NCBI GenBank assembly: GCA_902788805.1
Contig: CADALO010000005.1
Location: forward strand, 1 to 64,000
Origin: an uncultured Bacteroidota bacterium
GTDB taxonomy: Bacteria; Bacteroidota; Bacteroidia; Bacteroidales; P3
Direction of reading: 5' to 3'
Length of the DNA: 64,000 bases
In this document: one piece after another, positions 7,150-16,800 of the stretch
How positions within the stretch are numbered: the stretch's first letter is position 1
Layout of the letters: every line of letters starts with the position of its first letter
Notes under the pieces: generated by a model
Seen by the model: only the letters and a program-made list of their open reading frames with translations
What the model was told of the DNA's origin: nothing
Database searches by the model: none
Position numbers and translations under genes: made by a program

Positions 7150-8271
7150 ATGCGCCTACGGAAGAAACAGAAAGCCTTTGTCGAAGCTGCTGCCCAGAAC
7201 GGCGGTAGCCTTGACTCGTTGTTTTGGCAACGCTTCCGTAGCAACCGTCTGGCAATGGCAAGCGTCTTCGTCATTGCCTTCTTTACCCTCGTCGCCCTGC
7301 TGGGCTACCTCATCACGCCCGACCATACGCCCCACTGCAACCAGCAATACCTCGAGCTGGCCTCGATGAAACCCTTTAGCCGCGCCACATTCATATATGT
7401 AGACGACGGTGTGGAACGCGAGCACTGCGGGCCGCTGAAGACGATGCTCAAAGGACGTCCGCTTGACGCCGAGGCCATACCCGTCTATGCCTACAGGCAA
7501 GAGGGCGACAGCATCATTGCCGAGACCTATACCGGCTCGACGCCCAACGACGGCGAACGGCTGGCATTCCCTGCAGACAAAGTGAAGCAGATACGTCAGC
7601 GCACCTTCATCCTCGGCACCGACACCTACGGTCGCGACATACTGAGCCAGGTGATGATAGGCAGCCGCGTCAGCCTGTCAATAGGCTTCATCGCCGTGGC
7701 AATAGCGTTGCTGATAGGCATACTGCTGGGTTCGCTGGCTGCCTACTATGGTCGATGGGTAGACAGCCTGATAATGTGGTTCCTCAACGTGGTGTGGTCT
7801 ATTCCCACAGTACTGCTGGTCATAGCCATAACCTTCGCCCTCGGCAAGGGCTTCTGGCAGGTGTTCATAGCCGTCGGCCTAACGATGTGGGTCGACGTGG
7901 CCCGAGTGGTACGCGGTCAGGTACTGTCAATCAAAGAGAAAGAGTATATCGAGGCGGCACGGGCACTTGGCTACCGCACACCGCGCATCATTTTCCGCCA
8001 CATACTGCCCAACATCACCGGCCCCGTGACTGTGATAACGGCATCCAACTTTGCCAGTGCAATTTTGCTCGAAGCGGGCCTCAGTTTCCTCGGAATTGGC
8101 GTACAACCCCCTATGCCGTCGTGGGGCAGTATGGTCAAAGAGAACTACGGACAGATACTTCTTGACAGTGCCTACCAAGCCTTCATTCCAGGCCTTGCCA
8201 TAATGCTTATAGTATTGGCATTTATGCTTTTAGGCAACGGAATACGCGACGCCCTCGACATCAAGAACTGA
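7150..8271 (+). CDS. OppC/DppC-type ABC transporter permease
   Basis: A 373-residue inner-membrane permease of the peptide/nickel (Opp/Dpp) ABC class. An N-terminal OppC_N-type segment (FRSNRLAMASVFVIAFF) holds the first membrane helix. A soluble insert of about 90 residues follows. The BPD_transp_1 domain occupies about 165-365, with the EAA loop EAARALGYRTPRIIFRHILP from residue 268. The C-terminus (LLGNGIRDALDIKN) is family-typical. The partner permease, ATPase and binding protein are not nearby, so the substrate is unknown. The ATG at 7150 follows an 8-nt array by 13 nt. Confidence 0.9.
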   Translation: MRLRKKQKAFVEAAAQNGGSLDSLFWQRFRSNRLAMASVFVIAFFTLVALLGYLITPDHTPHCNQQYLELASMKPFSRATFIYVDDGVEREHCGPLKTMLKGRPLDAEAIPVYAYRQEGDSIIAETYTGSTPNDGERLAFPADKVKQIRQRTFILGTDTYGRDILSQVMIGSRVSLSIGFIAVAIALLIGILLGSLAAYYGRWVDSLIMWFLNVVWSIPTVLLVIAITFALGKGFWQVFIAVGLTMWVDVARVVRGQVLSIKEKEYIEAARALGYRTPRIIFRHILPNITGPVTVITASNFASAILLEAGLSFLGIGVQPPMPSWGSMVKENYGQILLDSAYQAFIPGLAIMLIVLAFMLLGNGIRDALDIKN

Positions 8272-8345
8272 CCCTTTTGCACCAGTTGTTGATAATAAAA
8301 AAGATAAAAAAACTTAAAAAAAAGTAACATATTAAAAAAAAGATG

Positions 8346-8353
8346 TACTTTTG
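8346..8353 (+). promoter_or_regulatory. -7 promoter box (TACTTTTG) of the lipoprotein gene at 8405
   Basis: TACTTTTG fits TAnnTTTG and lies 51 nt before the ATG in an A-rich leader. I see no clear -33 box. Confidence 0.55.
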
Positions 8354-8404
8354 CAGAAAATTTTAACACGAAATTAATTATTAACCTCTAAAAACAATCA
8401 AAAA

Positions 8405-9190
8405 ATGAAGAATGTATTTAAATTTTTGGGCATCGCTTTCGTAGCTTGCTCAATGTTCGTCGCCTGCGGCGATGACGTCGAGACCTTCACTATCAAGGTT
8501 AAGGCCAATGACAGTTCAATGGGTACCGTTACCGGTGGTGGTAAGTATGAGAGCGGCGCAACCGCAACCCTCGAGGCTACCGCAAACGCTGGTTACAAAT
8601 TCGTCAACTGGGAAGACAACAGCACCAACAATCCTCGTCTCGTCACCGTTACCGCTGACGCTGAGTACACTGCCAACTTTGCAGTTCAGACTGGCGTAAA
8701 GGTTCAGTTTGGCGATGCTACCTGGAATGCAGAAACCATCAACGGTTCCAGCAACTCATCAGCTTATATGGTTGCCGCTTCTCAATCCGCAAGCTCTGAC
8801 TATCCTATTGCTCTCGTATACAGCTCCAGCCTCGCTACCGGTACCACTACTGGCGCACCTAACGTAAACATTAGCGAAGGTACTGCTTCTGCCGGCGACC
8901 CCTATATGTGGTATTTTGAGAGCGCTGAGCGCGGTATGACCCTCGGTGGCAACGCCTGCGGCGACTGGTGGGCTGACAACCTGACCGTCAATGTTTCAGC
9001 CTTCGACGCTGACGCTATGACCATCAGCCTCGTTGCCAACGGCACTGCAAAGAGCCTCTTCGACTGCCTCCAGGGCTACACCTGGGACAACACCCCGAGC
9101 AAGGCTATGACTATGACCGTCAACGCTGCTTCGATTGCAAGCAAGGCTGCTATGCCTACTGTTTTCTCTGGCAAAATCGCTAAAAAATAA
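8405..9190 (+). CDS. Putative surface lipoprotein with InlB-like repeat domain
   Basis: A 261-residue protein of unknown function. The signal peptide ends in a lipobox with Cys21 (MFVAC), followed by GDD; acidic residues there resemble the Bacteroidota lipoprotein export signal, suggesting display on the cell surface. Residues about 28-92 form an InlB B-repeat-like beta domain (GTVTGGGKYESGATATLEA, then YKFVNWEDN). The rest, rich in S, T, A and G, is unassigned. It has its own promoter and probably shares a transcript with the next lipoprotein gene. Confidence 0.75.
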   Translation: MKNVFKFLGIAFVACSMFVACGDDVETFTIKVKANDSSMGTVTGGGKYESGATATLEATANAGYKFVNWEDNSTNNPRLVTVTADAEYTANFAVQTGVKVQFGDATWNAETINGSSNSSAYMVAASQSASSDYPIALVYSSSLATGTTTGAPNVNISEGTASAGDPYMWYFESAERGMTLGGNACGDWWADNLTVNVSAFDADAMTISLVANGTAKSLFDCLQGYTWDNTPSKAMTMTVNAASIASKAAMPTVFSGKIAKK

Positions 9191-9213
9191 CCCCTAAACA
9201 ATAGAAGCATACA

Positions 9214-9600
9214 ATGAAAAAAGCTTTCAAATTTGTAGCTCTTGCCGCTTTCGCTATGATGGTCGCTGTTGCTTGCAACAATGCACCTGAGGCTACCGAG
9301 GACACTACAGCTATCGACACCCCCGCCGTTGAAGAAATGGTAGAGGACACCACCCCTGTGATTGACACTGTCGCAGAGGAGCCCGTAGCCGAGACCCCGG
9401 CCAAGACCACCAAGAAAACTGCAAAGAAACAGGAAGTAAAAAGAACCAACGTTAACGAGCAGAACGTTAACAACGCTGCCACCAGCGGTTCTTTCGGTGC
9501 TGCCAACACCAACACCAAAAAGAGCAACGGCACCAATGTTAACGAGCAGAACGTTAACAATGCCGCTACCAGCGGTCAGCTTGGTCTGAAGAAAAACTAA
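9214..9600 (+). CDS. Small low-complexity lipoprotein with a duplicated NVNEQNVNNAATSG motif
   Basis: A 128-residue protein I do not recognise. Its signal peptide and lipobox place the lipid on Cys21 (VAVACNN). Residues 23-62 are acidic and rich in T, P and E; residues 64-76 are a lysine-rich stretch (TKKTAKKQEVK). Two exact copies of TNVNEQNVNNAATSG lie at 78-92 and 107-121. The acidic stalk, basic patch and repeated head could suit a cell-envelope anchor, but this is inference. A strong intrinsic terminator follows 20 nt after the stop. Confidence 0.7.
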   Translation: MKKAFKFVALAAFAMMVAVACNNAPEATEDTTAIDTPAVEEMVEDTTPVIDTVAEEPVAETPAKTTKKTAKKQEVKRTNVNEQNVNNAATSGSFGAANTNTKKSNGTNVNEQNVNNAATSGQLGLKKN

Positions 9601-9620
9601 TCTTTTCTTCTTCATCACAA

Positions 9621-9654
9621 AAGGAGCTCCGACTGACGTCCGAGCTCCTTTTTA
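9621..9654 (+). terminator. Intrinsic terminator after the repeat lipoprotein
   Basis: AAGGAGCTC at 9621-9629 pairs perfectly with GAGCTCCTT at 9642-9650 and is followed by a T-run. Confidence 0.85.
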
Positions 9655-9669
9655 TTAATACAAACATAT

Positions 9670-10146
9670 ATGAAACTCATTAAAACAACTTTTGCCATAT
9701 TTGCCACACTGACGCTGTTCGGCTGCAACAATGACGAAAAACAAATAATAAAAGTCGCAGAAGGATACCTCGACGCTATGGGCAACTACCGCATTGAAGA
9801 TGCCTATCAATACGCCACAAAGACAACACGCGAGACCACCCTACCCTACCTCAGTGAGACACTTATTCCAATGACAGACTCTACATTCCTCGCAGCCAAT
9901 GTACCCGCTGAAATAGAATTGGACAGCTTGCTGGTTGTAGGCGACACCGCCTGGGTGCTCTACACCAAGACCACGCCTTTAAAAAGATACCAGAACACAA
10001 TCTATCTTATCAAAGAAGAAGGTAAATGGCTCGTCGACGTGCCTTTAGCCATTCCCGAGACATTTACCATCACCCCCAATGGTATAACAACTGATACCGT
10101 CGGCCGCGCTCTGACCGAAATGCAGAAGTTCAGCAAAGCAGAATAA
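9670..10146 (+). CDS. Putative lipoprotein with an NTF2/DUF4878-like fold
   Basis: A 158-residue lipoprotein with a lipobox at Cys19 (LTLFGC) followed by NNDE. The mature part begins with a helical KVAEGYLDAMGNYRIEDAYQ and continues with beta-strands ending in a GKWLVDVPL-type strand. That pattern is typical of small NTF2-like or DUF4878-type lipoproteins. The assignment rests on pattern only. It lies between two intrinsic terminators and so is probably transcribed alone. Confidence 0.65.
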   Translation: MKLIKTTFAIFATLTLFGCNNDEKQIIKVAEGYLDAMGNYRIEDAYQYATKTTRETTLPYLSETLIPMTDSTFLAANVPAEIELDSLLVVGDTAWVLYTKTTPLKRYQNTIYLIKEEGKWLVDVPLAIPETFTITPNGITTDTVGRALTEMQKFSKAE

Positions 10147-10152
10147 CTTGTT

Positions 10153-10183
10153 GCGGCGGATTTGCAAATCCGCCGCTGTTTTT
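10153..10183 (+). terminator. Intrinsic terminator (perfect 24-nt palindrome)
   Basis: GCGGCGGATTTG pairs with CAAATCCGCCGC at 10153-10176, followed by a T-rich run. Confidence 0.85.
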
Positions 10184-10280
10184 ATATAAGGATTCGCAAC
10201 GACAAAGTGGAGGTAACTCTGCTAAGTCCGCAAAACTCTATCGGGCCAAACCGCTAACGAAAGACAAAGAATGATGCAAG

Positions 10281-11471
10281 CTATCGCTTGAAATAATCTT
10301 TCAAATTGCTGGACAAGAATTCTTCTACCGGCACGCCCCCCTTGCCCACGACAAAAGCGTCGAACGGGTTGAAGCGCTCTCGAAAAGCCCAAAGGCCTTT
10401 ATTGCCCTTATCGTTGTTCGACTTTACTTCAATGGCAATAAGCTGCCCCTTCCACTTTACGACATAATCGACTTCAAGATTGCCTTCACGCCAATAGAAA
10501 ACATCCATCTGGTTTTCAAAAGCCTGATTTACAATATATGCACCAACCGCCGACTCAAACATTCGGCCCCAAATTCTGGTGTCCTTTATTGAGTCCTTAA
10601 ACGAAACATCGCTATAAACATTGCGCAAAGCATTGTTGTAGACCTGCAACTTGGGAATAGACGCACGTCTGCGAGCCATATCGCCAGCGTATTTCTGCAA
10701 TCCGCATACGAGACCACAGTCGCTAAGAAGTCGCAAATAGGCAGCCAAGGTCGTCGTGTTTCCAGCATCTTGCAATTGCCCAATCATCTTGGTATACGAC
10801 ACTATTTCGCCAGAATATGTGACAGACAATTCAAATGTCTGTCGCAGCAGAGCCGGTTTGCTGACTATCGTGTCCATAAGAATATCCTTGTTTATCGAAG
10901 CATCGATTATCGACGACCTTATATATTCACTCCAACGGTCAATATCAGAGACAAAATCGGATGCAGCAGGATAACCGCCATAAAAAACATACTGCTCGAG
11001 CGAGAATCCAAAAGCTTCACGCATCTCGTCAAACGACCAATGAGACATTTTGATGGTTTCAAATCTGCCTGCCAAAGAATCCGACAACCCCTTTTCAAGC
11101 AAAACCCTGGACGAGCCGAGAAGAAGAACCTTTAGGGGAACATCGTTCCAAGTGTCCTCATCCCAAAGCGATTTGACAGCCTCGCTCCACCCTTTTATCT
11201 TCTGAATCTCATCAATAATCAGCACACATTCCGACAGATTTTCCATTCTGATTTTCCGTCGTGCGCCTTCCCAACATTCAGTAATCCAATTCGAACTTGA
11301 ATCCGGTACATTGTCTGCCGAAAACATCAGAATAGGGATATTTACATCTTTTACAACCTGTTTTACAACAGTTGTTTTCCCCACCTGACGAGGTCCCATA
11401 ACAATTTGGATAAGCTTTCTCGGCTCTTCCAAACGTTCTTTAATCCTTTGATAATAAACCCGTTTGAACAT
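10281..11471 (-). CDS. AAA ATPase with DUF4143 C-terminal domain
   Basis: A 396-residue protein of the widespread AAA_14-DUF4143 family. It has Walker A GPRQVGKTT at residues 26-34, Walker B with CVLIIDEIQKI near 87, and a sensor-like LLLGSSRVLL. The C-terminal domain ends with EVDYVVKWKGQLIAIEVKSN, a PD-(D/E)xK-like arrangement seen in this family. Its cellular role is not established. The gene is monocistronic and divergent from rpsA, with repeated palindromes at its transcription start (11481-11536). Confidence 0.9.
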   Translation of the reverse strand: MFKRVYYQRIKERLEEPRKLIQIVMGPRQVGKTTVVKQVVKDVNIPILMFSADNVPDSSSNWITECWEGARRKIRMENLSECVLIIDEIQKIKGWSEAVKSLWDEDTWNDVPLKVLLLGSSRVLLEKGLSDSLAGRFETIKMSHWSFDEMREAFGFSLEQYVFYGGYPAASDFVSDIDRWSEYIRSSIIDASINKDILMDTIVSKPALLRQTFELSVTYSGEIVSYTKMIGQLQDAGNTTTLAAYLRLLSDCGLVCGLQKYAGDMARRRASIPKLQVYNNALRNVYSDVSFKDSIKDTRIWGRMFESAVGAYIVNQAFENQMDVFYWREGNLEVDYVVKWKGQLIAIEVKSNNDKGNKGLWAFRERFNPFDAFVVGKGGVPVEEFLSSNLKDYFKR

Positions 11472-11480
11472 CTTTTTAGA

Positions 11481-11536
11481 TTTTACTCAATCGACCGAGT
11501 AAAATTACTCAATGGACTGAGTTATTTTACTCAATG
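11481..11536 (-). promoter_or_regulatory. Repeated palindromic operator-like sites (ACTCAATSGACYGAGT)
   Basis: Two and a half copies lie in tandem: TTTTACTC...GAGTAAAA at 11481-11504 (8-bp arms), ACTCA...TGAGT at about 11507-11522, and a half site TTTTACTCAATGG at 11525-11537. They sit between the predicted start of transcription and the ATG of the DUF4143 ATPase, a place suited to autoregulation by a dimeric repressor. No regulator gene is adjacent. Confidence 0.65.
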
Positions 11537-11542
11537 GATTTG

Positions 11543-11550
11543 CAAAAATA
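11543..11550 (-). promoter_or_regulatory. -7 box of the DUF4143 ATPase gene
   Basis: The minus strand reads TATTTTTG, immediately upstream of the palindromic sites, which places the transcript start inside or just before them. Confidence 0.55.
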
Positions 11551-11621
11551 CAAAAAAAAACAAAAACAAAGCCGAAAAAGAAAAAATTGTTTTTCAGGAC
11601 CTTCATATTCAGAATATTTTG

Positions 11622-11629
11622 TATCTTTG
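11622..11629 (+). promoter_or_regulatory. -7 box (TATCTTTG) of rpsA
   Basis: TATCTTTG fits the consensus. The implied leader of about 100 nt (11636-11736) contains the small inverted repeat GGTTAACCTATGTTGAACC near 11679-11697. I do not recognise a known leader motif. Confidence 0.6.
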
Positions 11630-11736
11630 CCTTTCCGATTGTGCGGCCAGATTCCTGTCAATATGGTAAAACACAGTCGGTTAACCTATGTTGAACCGGC
11701 AGGCAGGGGCCACAATTTTATCAAAACAATATCCTT

Positions 11737-13542
11737 ATGGATTATAAAGAAGTAAAACCGTTAGAGGATTTCGATTGGAGTGCCATCGATTCCAAGAGCG
11801 AGAAAAAAAACCAGGCCGAGATCGACGCCCAGAGCGAGGCCTATGAAAAAACCTTCAACCAGTTCACCGAACAGGAAGTCATCGAAGGCACCATCGTGTC
11901 CATCAGCGACCGTGAGGCCGTTGTGAACATCGGATTCAAGTCTGACGGTGTCATCCCGGCATCGGAGTTGCGCTACAACCCCGACCTCAAAGCCGGCGAC
12001 AAAATCGAAGTCTACGTTGAAAGCCAGGAAGACGCCAACGGCCAGCTGCTGCTGAGTCACAAGAAGGCCCGCATCCTCAAATCGTGGGAGCGCGTCAACC
12101 AAGCCTACGAGAACCAAGAAATCATCACTGGTTACGTCAAGAGCCGCACCAAAGGCGGTCTTATCGTCACCGTGTTCGACAACATCGAGGCTTTCCTGCC
12201 CGGCTCGCAGATCGACGTCAAGCCCATCCGCGACTACGATGTCTTTGTCGACAAGAATATGGAATTCAAGGTTGTCAAGATCAACCACGAGTACAAGAAC
12301 GTCGTCGTTAGCCACAAAGCCCTCATCGAGGACGAGATCGAGGCTCAGAAGGCCGAGATTATCAGCCACCTTGAGAAAGGCCAGGTGCTCGAAGGCGTGG
12401 TCAAGAACATCACCAGCTACGGTGTGTTCATCGACCTTGGTGGCGTAGATGGCCTTATCCACATCACCGACCTCAGCTGGGGCCGCATCAGCCACCCCGA
12501 AGAGATCGTCCACCTCGACGAGAAGATCAACGTTGTTATCCTCGACTTCGACGAGGCCAAGCGCCGCATAGCCCTCGGTCTCAAGCAGCTCACTCCTCAC
12601 CCGTGGGATGCCCTCGACCCGAACCTGAAGGAAGGCGACCACGTCAAGGGTAAAGTCGTCGTCATCGCCGACTACGGCGCATTTGTTGAGATTGTCCCCG
12701 GTGTCGAAGGTCTCATCCACGTCAGCGAGATGAGCTGGAGCCAGCACCTGCGCAGCGCACAGGACTTTATGAAGGTAGGCGACGAGGTAGAAGCCGTCAT
12801 CCTCACCCTCAACCGCGAGGAGCGCAAGATGAGCCTCGGTATCAAGCAGCTTATGCCCGACCCGTGGCTGGCCATCGCCGAGAAATATCCCGTTGGCAGC
12901 AAGCACACCGCTACGGTGCGCAACTTCACCAACTTCGGCATCTTTGTCGAGCTTGAAGAAGGCGTCGACGGTCTCATCCACATCAGCGACCTCAGCTGGA
13001 GCAAGAAGATCAAACACCCCGCCGAGTTCACCAAGATTGGCGACAAGATTGATGTCGTCGTCCTCGAAGTCGATGCCGAAAACCGTCGCCTCAGCCTAGG
13101 TCACAAGCAGCTCGAAGAGAACCCCTGGGATGTCTATGAAAGCATCTTCACCGTCGGTTCCGTACACCAGGGCACCATCAGCCAGATAAACGACAAGGGC
13201 GCCACCGTTACGCTGCCCTACGGCGTTGAAGGCTTCGCACCGATGCGTCACCTTGAGAAGGCCGACAAGAGCAAAGCCAAGAACGGCGAGACCCTCGACT
13301 TCAAGGTCATCGAGTTCTCCAAAGAGAACAAGAAAATCATCGTCTCCCACACCCGCATCAACCAGGATGCAGTTGAAGGCGAAGGCCGTGTCGACGACAG
13401 CGAGGCAAAGAAAGAGCGCGCTACCAAGAAGACTGTCAAGAAAATCAACGACACTCTTGAGAAGACCACTCTCGGCGACCTCGACGTACTGGCCAACCTC
13501 AAAGAGGAACTTGAGAAAGCTGACGAAGGCGAAAACAAGTAA
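11737..13542 (+). CDS. rpsA: 30S ribosomal protein S1
   Basis: A 601-residue protein with six S1 (OB-fold) RNA-binding repeats at about 37-103, 122-186, 212-280, 297-367, 384-452 and 469-535. Repeats three to five carry the typical GLIHITDLSW or GLIHVSEMSW signature. The acidic N-terminus and the charged C-terminal tail match the family. S1 binds mRNA and helps recruit it to the 30S subunit, which matters in a phylum that rarely uses Shine-Dalgarno pairing. It is monocistronic, with its own promoter, long leader and terminator. Confidence 0.96.
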   Translation: MDYKEVKPLEDFDWSAIDSKSEKKNQAEIDAQSEAYEKTFNQFTEQEVIEGTIVSISDREAVVNIGFKSDGVIPASELRYNPDLKAGDKIEVYVESQEDANGQLLLSHKKARILKSWERVNQAYENQEIITGYVKSRTKGGLIVTVFDNIEAFLPGSQIDVKPIRDYDVFVDKNMEFKVVKINHEYKNVVVSHKALIEDEIEAQKAEIISHLEKGQVLEGVVKNITSYGVFIDLGGVDGLIHITDLSWGRISHPEEIVHLDEKINVVILDFDEAKRRIALGLKQLTPHPWDALDPNLKEGDHVKGKVVVIADYGAFVEIVPGVEGLIHVSEMSWSQHLRSAQDFMKVGDEVEAVILTLNREERKMSLGIKQLMPDPWLAIAEKYPVGSKHTATVRNFTNFGIFVELEEGVDGLIHISDLSWSKKIKHPAEFTKIGDKIDVVVLEVDAENRRLSLGHKQLEENPWDVYESIFTVGSVHQGTISQINDKGATVTLPYGVEGFAPMRHLEKADKSKAKNGETLDFKVIEFSKENKKIIVSHTRINQDAVEGEGRVDDSEAKKERATKKTVKKINDTLEKTTLGDLDVLANLKEELEKADEGENK

Positions 13543-13561
13543 CCCGTCAACCTCAATCAAT

Positions 13562-13593
13562 AAAAAAGGCTGCAGCAATGCAGCCTTTTTTTA
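13562..13593 (+). terminator. Intrinsic terminator of rpsA
   Basis: GGCTGCA and TGCAGCC (13568-13574 and 13579-13585) pair over a 4-nt loop, flanked by A-run and T-run, so it could work in both directions. Confidence 0.88.
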
Positions 13594-13658
13594 TTGTCAT
13601 TTTGAGTTATAACGTTATTTCGTTGTAACGTTATAACGCCATCTACTATTTTTCCCCA

Positions 13659-13777
13659 TATCAACACTGGTTGTTGTCCGCTTGTTGTCCGCTTGTTGTC
13701 CGCTTGATGTCCGCTTTTAAAGCGGACATCAAGCGGACAACAAGCGGACAACAAGCGGACAACAACCAGTGTTGATA
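13659..13777. repeat. Q-type perfect palindrome of 11-nt GTTGTCCGCTT units
   Basis: This 119-bp element has 59-bp arms that match exactly around one central base (13718). Each arm is four 11-nt units (three GTTGTCCGC, one GATGTCCGC) capped by TATCAACACTGG. The one variant unit is mirrored in the other arm, so the arms have stayed identical. It lies between convergent rpsA and sbcC. The rest of 13594-13840 holds a short ATAACGTTAT-rich stretch and no gene. Confidence 0.92.
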
Positions 13778-13839
13778 CGAACAAAAAAGGGGCCAAACCC
13801 GAGGTATTCTGCTGCGAGTGGTGATGTCTAACTATGCCT

Positions 13840-16800
13840 TTAGGGTTCGTAGACCACTTCGACGCTGCTGCGGCCCTCACCTATCTTGTTGAGCTTTATC
13901 TTGTTGGGTATGCAGCCAAGCAGTTCTTCGCGGTGCGATATTATTCCCACTCGGCGACCTCCCTGGCCGCTCATCTCGCTCAGCCTGCCCAGAGTGCTCA
14001 TCACGCTGCTCAGACATTCCTGGTCGAGGGTGCCGAAACCTTCATCAATAAAAAGTATGTTTACATTCATATCCGAACGGTTGAGCGACGACAATGCAAG
14101 CGACAGCGCGAGCGAAATCATAAACTTCTCGCCGCCCGACAGCACCGCAGCGCTTCGAACCTCGTTGCGATTGAAGCGGTCGAGCACGAGTATCGAGAGC
14201 TGCTCGTTTTCTTCGCTGCAAGTCAGGCTGTAGCGCTCTGTTATCTGACGCAGGTACATATTGGCGTTGTTGAGCAGGGGCCGCAGTATGTAGGTCTGCA
14301 CGAGGTTGCGGAAGCGTTCGCCGCCGAAGCGCTTGTTCAGCACCGACCAGTGGTCGGTCTGTTTCTGTGCCTTCTCAAACGCCGTTTTTGCCTCAGCCTC
14401 CTTTGCTTCAAAGTCTTTGTTGGCGGTCAGCTTGGCCTTCGCCTCTGCATAGAGGGCGTTAGCGGCTTTCTCGGCCTGTTCTTCGGCGTTGCGCTGGTCT
14501 TCCAGTTCACCTCGGTCGGGCAGTGCGTCGCCGTCGTTGAGCCCAAGGGCTGTGCGGGCCGCGTCGCTATCGGACGTTGCATCGTCGAGTGTTTTCGACC
14601 ATATTTTTCGGTCGCTCTCTTTCTCGGTCAAGTATTGCCGCGTGACCATAATCTCCTCACGCATTGCCATAAGCCGCACCAGATAGTCGTCGTCCTTGCC
14701 GCTCTGACGGCGCCATTCGGCCAGTTCGTTCTCGCATCTCGCTATGCTCTCGTTACAGTTCTTGAACTCGTTTTCCATCACGCTGCATCGCGACGATAGG
14801 CCGTTCCACTGTTGGACGATTGCGCCGCTTTCCAGCTTGCGCCCTATGGTGGCGACGGGCCATTCACTGTGTCTTTCCCTTATGCCGTCGCACACCGTCT
14901 TCATCTGTTCCAGTTGCTCACTTTCTTGCGACAAAGCTGCTGTGTCGCTCTTCAGTCGCTCTTTACGCGAATTATATTCTTCGGCCTCCTTGCGCAGTTT
15001 CTCAGCAACGGTGTCGACTTCGTCCTCCCACGCCAGGAAGGTTGTGCCAATCTGATTGCCAAGCTCAAGTTGCATCTTCTTTATGTCGGAGGCCATAGTA
15101 GCTGCCTTTTCTGCCAATTCCACGATGCGCTTGTCGTTCTGGCCTTTATTCAGCTTTGCTTCCGTAAAGCGTTGTATGCTATCGCGCAATGTGTTGTCCT
15201 GCGGACTTTTCTCTTTCACCTTGTCGTTGATGGTCTGCTGCAGGTCGTTCACCTGCTGGCGTTTTTGCTGCAGTCTTTCCTCGCTCGTTTCCACCCCCTT
15301 GACGCGATTGGCAATGGTTTGTTCCACGTCGTCGTCCATCGCTATTGAGGCCTTTTCCATACGCGGTTTCAACGCTGCTTCCTGCCTGTCGATGCTCGCC
15401 GTGTCGTTCTGTATGCCTGTCGTCAACGTATTCAATTCGCCCTTCAGCACATTGAAGGCATTGCTTATGGTCGTCAGCTTTTCCTGCGAAAGGTCGGCTG
15501 CGGCTTTGGCCTCCTTTTGCTCTTCGTAGTAGGGCTTTACGAGGGCGGAGAAGTCGTCGCGTGTCAGCAAGGGTTTCTCTATGGTCTGACCGCACAGCGG
15601 GCATATCCTGGTATGCTCTTCGGCTATTTTGCTGCGCAGCGTCTCGATGGTCTCTTCGAGGCTGGCGTTGATTGTGGAGAAGCGTTTGAGCGACTTCTCG
15701 TATTCTTTCTTGTCGGCTTGGGCTTGGGCCTGAGCCTTTTCCAGCACCTGCTCCTGCTCTTGCCTTTGTTGCTCGAGCCGCTGCAGCCTTACGGCCTTTT
15801 CGGACCGTTCTGTCCTCTTCTGCACCAGCGCCTTATAGTCTGTGGACAGCTTTTCGAAGGCCATCTTCAGCCGATTCAGCTCGCGCTGTTTCTCATCAAG
15901 CTTGGCAGGCTCGAGTGCGTCGCGTTGCTCGGTCAACTTCTTGATGACGGCTTCGGTTACTTTCACGATGCTTTCTGCCTGGTTTTTCTCATTCTCGGCT
16001 TTCTGTACGGCCTCGGTAAGTGTCGCCACCTGTTGTTCGGCGGCGGACTTCTCTCTCTTCAACGCGTCGAGTGAGCCTCGTTCGCGTTTGTACTGTTCCA
16101 ACCTGGCACAAATCACTTTGGCCTCAGAGTAAAGCACGTCCTTGTCTTCACGCTCTTTAATCCACGCTTTCTCTTGATTGATGGAGGCGGCGCGTCTGTC
16201 CATAGCCTCATTGCGCCATAGGAGGTCGGCGGTCAGACTCTCAAATTCAGCTTTCAGCCGGACCTCGTCCTTGCCAATGGCGACCAGCGCCTCTTTGCCG
16301 GCCATCAGGTCGCTCATCGTCTTCCTTATGCTGTCGGTATCGTCCCAATCTTTGCAGAGGCTTCTCTTTGTGGCGTATTCTTCGCTCTGCATCTCGGCAG
16401 CAATCTCGTCCAATTTTGTCTTTGCCGACGTGATCTTGCTATTGCTCTCTTCGGCCTTCGTTACGAGTGCTATTTTGTCGCTTAGCGCTTTGCGGTTGGC
16501 GGCAGCCGTCTTCTCCTTGGCTTCACTGTCGGCCATCTGTCCCTTGAGTTGCTCCAGCACCTCGGACGGAATGACATATTCGGCAGCTTTCTCGTAGGCG
16601 CTCTTCAGCTTTTCAGAAGTCTCTTTTTTCTTGTCATACAGGCTTTTGATTGCCCTTCCATAGTCGGAGAAGATTGATGTGTTCGTGAGCTTTTCCAGTA
16701 TATCGGCACGTTCTTCGCGACCTCCGCAGAGGAAGGTGGCGAACTGGCCTTGCGCCAACATTGCCAAACGGTTGAACTGGTCAAAGTTCATCCCGACGGC

